Program-made: the position numbers and the translations under genes
The notes under the pieces: generated by a model
What the model was told of the DNA's origin: nothing
The model's database searches: none
The model's input: only the letters and a program-made list of their open reading frames with translations
NCBI RefSeq assembly: GCF_001722485.1
Contig: NZ_LWGL01000003.1
Location: forward strand, 1-62,120
DNA length: 62,120 bases
DNA from: Cellulosimicrobium cellulans
Lineage (GTDB): Bacteria; Actinomycetota; Actinomycetes; Actinomycetales; Cellulomonadaceae
Direction of reading: 5' to 3'
Shown here: piece by piece, positions 59,987 to 62,120 of the stretch
Numbering within the stretch: position 1 is the first letter of the stretch
Layout: each line of letters starts with the position of its first letter

Positions 59987-60190
59987 ATGAGCGACCAGGC
60001 CGCACCGCACGACCCGGGCGAGCGCAGCACCGACCACGACGCCGACGGCGACGACGTCCGCCGGGACGCGGCCGCGGACGACGCCTCGGTGTCGCCCTCC
60101 AGCAACCCGAGCGCCACGCAGGGCATCCCGGGGGAGCAGCCGAAGGACGACCCCGACCTCGAGGGCGAGGACCGGTTCGACGCCGGGTGA
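59987..60190 (+). CDS. short acidic protein
   Basis: A 67-residue acidic, probably disordered protein: MSDQAAPHDPGERSTDHD at the start, then ASVSPSSNPSATQGIPGEQP and PDLEGEDRFDAG. ATG 59987 lacks a strong ribosome site (CGGGAGAC is close). It has no recognisable family but resembles the acidic protein at 58125 in size and composition. It is divergent from the catalase gene. Confidence 0.6.
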   Translation: MSDQAAPHDPGERSTDHDADGDDVRRDAAADDASVSPSSNPSATQGIPGEQPKDDPDLEGEDRFDAG

Positions 60191-60281
60191 CCCTGCCGGG
60201 GACGCGCGAGCGGCCGGGATGGTGCCTACCGTCGGACGAGGCTCCGCACCCAGGAGCGACCCCCGACCGAGGAGCGGCCCC

Positions 60282-60863
60282 ATGACCTCCGGCACCGACA
60301 CCCCCGTCCTGCTGCGCGCTGCGCGCGCCCTCGAGGAGTCCTCAGCCCTCGACGGCCTGTCCAGCGCCGTCCGCGGCGTCGCGCTCGCCGTCGTCCCGTC
60401 CGAGGGGCGCCTGCGCGACGAGCTCCACGGCCGCACGCTCGGCCACGCGCTGCACTCGACGCTCACCGACGTCCCCGTCGGGCTGTGGACCAGCGCGGCC
60501 GTGCTCGACGTCGCGGGCGGCAGGAAGAGCACCCCGGCCGCCCAGCGGCTCGTCGGGCTCGGTCTTCTCGCGACCGTCCCGACGGTGCTCAGCGGCCTCG
60601 CCGACTACCTCGCCGTCGACCGCAAGGCGCGCCGCGTCGGCTCCGTGCACGCGACGCTGAACTCCGGCGTCGCCGCGATGTACGGCGTGTCGTGGCTCCT
60701 GCGCCGCAAGGGCCGGCACGGCGCCGGCGCCGCGGTCGGACTGCTCGCGTACGGCGTCGCGGGCGCGAGCGCGTACCTCGGCGGGCACATCGCCCAGGCG
60801 CTGCGCGAGCCGCCTGCGGACGTCGCGCTCGGCGGGTCCGGCTCGTCCTCGGAGGCGGCGTGA
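60282..60863 (+). CDS. DUF2231 membrane protein
   Basis: A 193-residue membrane protein with four helices. The DUF2231 signature appears as LHGRTLGHALHSTLTDVPVGLWTSAAVLD (about residues 47-75), followed by LLATVPTVLSGLADYLAVD and a basic loop RRKGRHG. The C-terminus AYLGGHIAQAL is also conserved in the family. Function unknown, possibly heme- or metal-related. Its TGA overlaps the GTG start of the following SDR gene, so the two are translationally coupled. Confidence 0.85.
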   Translation: MTSGTDTPVLLRAARALEESSALDGLSSAVRGVALAVVPSEGRLRDELHGRTLGHALHSTLTDVPVGLWTSAAVLDVAGGRKSTPAAQRLVGLGLLATVPTVLSGLADYLAVDRKARRVGSVHATLNSGVAAMYGVSWLLRRKGRHGAGAAVGLLAYGVAGASAYLGGHIAQALREPPADVALGGSGSSSEAA

Positions 60864-61663
60864 CGGTCCCGGGTCCGTCCGGCCGCGTGGAGGACCGCGA
60901 CGTCGCGCTCGTGACCGGCGCGTCGCGCGGCATCGGCCTCGCGATCGCGCGCGAGCTCGCGCGCCGCGGTCACGACCTGCTCGTCGTCGCGGACACGGGG
61001 GTGGACGACGCCGTGCGGCGGCTGCGCGACGACGGTCCCGGCCAGGTCGCCGGGCTGGAGGTCGACCTCGCGACGCCCGAGGGCGTCGAGACGACGGCGG
61101 CGCGGGCGCGCGCGATGGGTGTGGGGATCTTCGTGCTCAACGCCGGCGTCGGTGTGCACGGCCCGTTCTCGCGCAGCCCGCTGGAGGACGAGCTCCGCCT
61201 CGTCGACCTCAACGTGCGCTCCGTCGTCCACCTCGCCCACCTCGTGCTCCCCGACCTGCTGGCGCGGGGCCGCGGGCGCTTCCTCGTGACGTCGTCCGTG
61301 GCCGCGACGATGCCCGCTCCCCTGCTCGGCACGTATGCGGCGTCGAAGGCGTTCCTGCGCTCGTTCGCGTGGTCACTGCGCGGCGAGGTGAAGGGCAGCG
61401 GCGTCACCGTGACGACCCTCCTGCCCGGCCCGACGAGCACGGACTTCTTCCGCGAGGCGCAGATGCGCCGCACGCACATCGGCCGGTCGCCGAAGTCGCG
61501 CCCCGCGCACGTGGCGCACCTGGCCGTCGACGCGCTCGAGCGCGGGCAGGCGGAGGTGTCCACGGGCGTCGTCGCGAAGAGCATGATCGCGATCTCGCGC
61601 GTGCTGCCGCAGCCGGCGCGCACGGCGTTCCACGGCTGGTTCTACGCGCCGGGCAAGGACTGA
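60860..61663 (+). CDS. short-chain dehydrogenase/reductase
   Basis: A 267-residue SDR with VALVTGASRGIGLAIARELA (cofactor loop), VLNAGVGVHGPF, and the catalytic Ser/Tyr/Lys in VTSSVAATMPAPLLGTYAASKAF. It resembles the DltE/YqjQ-type oxidoreductases; the substrate is unknown. GTG 60860 overlaps the DUF2231 stop by 4 nt. It is convergent with the CDGSH gene, with stops 3 bp apart. Confidence 0.9.
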   Translation: MTVPGPSGRVEDRDVALVTGASRGIGLAIARELARRGHDLLVVADTGVDDAVRRLRDDGPGQVAGLEVDLATPEGVETTAARARAMGVGIFVLNAGVGVHGPFSRSPLEDELRLVDLNVRSVVHLAHLVLPDLLARGRGRFLVTSSVAATMPAPLLGTYAASKAFLRSFAWSLRGEVKGSGVTVTTLLPGPTSTDFFREAQMRRTHIGRSPKSRPAHVAHLAVDALERGQAEVSTGVVAKSMIAISRVLPQPARTAFHGWFYAPGKD

Positions 61664-61666
61664 ACC

Positions 61667-61882
61667 TCAGTCGGCGGCCTCGCCGCTGCGGTAGCCGTTG
61701 ACCTTGTGCGTCCCGTCGCACCACGGCGGGATGGCCGTGCCGCCGCAGCGGCACAGCGCGACGGTCGACCGGCGTTTCTCGATCTCCCGGCCGTCCGCGT
61801 CGACGAGCCTCGCCGGGCCGCGCACGAGCAGCGGCCCGTCCGGGCACGCGGTCACCTCCACCTCGACGTCCCGTCCGCTCAC
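61667..61882 (-). CDS. CDGSH-type iron-sulfur protein
   Basis: A 71-residue protein. The cluster-binding motif ALCRCGGTAIPPWCDGTH has the three Cys and one His that hold a 2Fe-2S cluster in CDGSH proteins. The N-terminal half is a short strand-rich segment, ACPDGPLLVRGPARLVDADG. GTG 61882 overlaps the stop of the upstream gene in GTGA, with GAGG upstream. It is probably a redox or cluster-transfer protein. Confidence 0.9.
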   Translation of the reverse strand: MSGRDVEVEVTACPDGPLLVRGPARLVDADGREIEKRRSTVALCRCGGTAIPPWCDGTHKVNGYRSGEAAD

Positions 61883-62120
61883 GCCGCCACCTCCCTCGCC
61901 GTGCCGTCCCGCTCGCCGCGCGCCGTACCGGTCCGCGCGTCCCGCAGCTCGGCGACCGTGTGCGCCGCGCGCCGCAGGCGCGTCCCCGCGTACGGCACGC
62001 CGCCCAGGACCCACCAGCCGAGCGCGACCCAGACGCACACCGCACGCTCGAGGACCCACGCCGGCGCCCACAGCGCCGACGACGCCGGGAACCGCGCCGT
62101 GCCGCCCGCGCGCCGACGGC
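61879..62120 (-). CDS. C-terminal part of a gene, possibly glycosyltransferase family 2
   Basis: An open frame enters from the right edge and ends at TGA 61881-61879; about 80 codons are visible. It reads FPASSALWAPAWVLERAVC, then VWVALGWWVLGGVPYAGTRL and RRAAHTVAELRDARTG. This resembles the C-terminal tail of actinobacterial family-2 glycosyltransferases, but no catalytic motif lies inside the window, so the identity is uncertain. Its coupling to the CDGSH gene by GTGA overlap is clear. Confidence 0.6.
   Translation of the reverse strand, partial: RRRAGGTARFPASSALWAPAWVLERAVCVWVALGWWVLGGVPYAGTRLRRAAHTVAELRDARTGTARGERDGTAREVAA

Noticed and set aside
1-62120. Mobile elements, phage genes, tRNA or rRNA genes
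   Set aside because: No transposase, integrase, attachment repeats, cloverleaf or rRNA segments were recognised, though short tRNAs could be missed by eye.

Overview
The window is high-GC DNA (C/G at nearly every third codon position, many GTG starts and one likely TTG start, strong GGAGG ribosome-binding sites, many promoters of the form TANNNT 6-8 nt before a start codon). Together with families such as DUF2630, DUF4383, a metE/metF pair behind a SAM riboswitch and SpoIIE-type phosphatases, this points to an actinobacterial chromosome. Gene content and codon style fit the Promicromonosporaceae/Cellulomonadaceae (for example a Cellulosimicrobium-like organism), but that genus-level guess is inference. 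I saw no rRNA, tRNA, transposase, phage gene or CRISPR array.

Layout. 1-2.9 kb: a truncated NYN-domain gene, a GNAT acetyltransferase, a DUF1801/AHSA1 fusion and a small membrane protein. 2.9-6.9 kb: methionine operon (promoter, SAM-I riboswitch, 26-codon upstream ORF, metF, metE), closed by a 21-bp perfect hairpin. 6.9-11.3 kb: small proteins, a VOC protein, an EF-G-binding-like zinc-finger protein and an MMPL exporter. 11.4-15.9 kb: a large secreted multidomain protein and a PhzF-like isomerase. 15.9-18.7 kb: a stress-signalling pair, an RsbW-like kinase divergent from a LOV-GAF-PP2C phosphatase carrying all the residues expected of a blue-light photoreceptor. 18.7-21.9 kb: degenerate uridine-kinase-like protein, DHFR-like reductase, LysR regulator, VOC protein.

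21.9-37.6 kb is the best-defined system: an L-rhamnoside utilisation locus. It encodes a cytoplasmic GH78 alpha-L-rhamnosidase, rhamnose isomerase (rhaI), bifunctional rhamnulose-phosphate aldolase/lactaldehyde dehydrogenase (rhaEW), rhamnulokinase (rhaB), an L-lactate dehydrogenase (the last step from L-lactate to pyruvate), a LacI regulator, an ABC importer (binding protein plus two permeases), a second divergent GH78-like protein and rhamnose mutarotase (rhaM). I find three matches to the palindrome TGAANCGNTTCA, each lying in or next to a promoter of this locus, and a fourth weaker match at rhaM; they define a probable LacI regulon.

37.7-46.3 kb: VOC proteins, AlkD-like DNA repair protein, SDR, glutathione peroxidase, a second PP2C phosphatase, a cation-efflux protein translationally coupled to an odd one-lobe binding lipoprotein, a DUF488 protein and a membrane protein. 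46.4-52.3 kb: a second sugar-type ABC importer flanked by two zinc alcohol/polyol dehydrogenases, substrate unknown. 52.3-57.9 kb: cytochrome oxidase subunit I, epoxide hydrolase, membrane protein, P450, DUF6098-like protein. 58.1-62.1 kb: a probable stress cluster with manganese catalase, DUF4383 and DUF2231 membrane proteins, two short acidic proteins, an SDR, a CDGSH iron-sulfur protein and the end of a further gene. The most notable non-coding signals are the riboswitch/upstream-ORF arrangement, the LacI operators, three GTTCTCG repeats at exact 18-bp spacing before the catalase, and a long AAATGC-flanked dyad before the metal-efflux operon.
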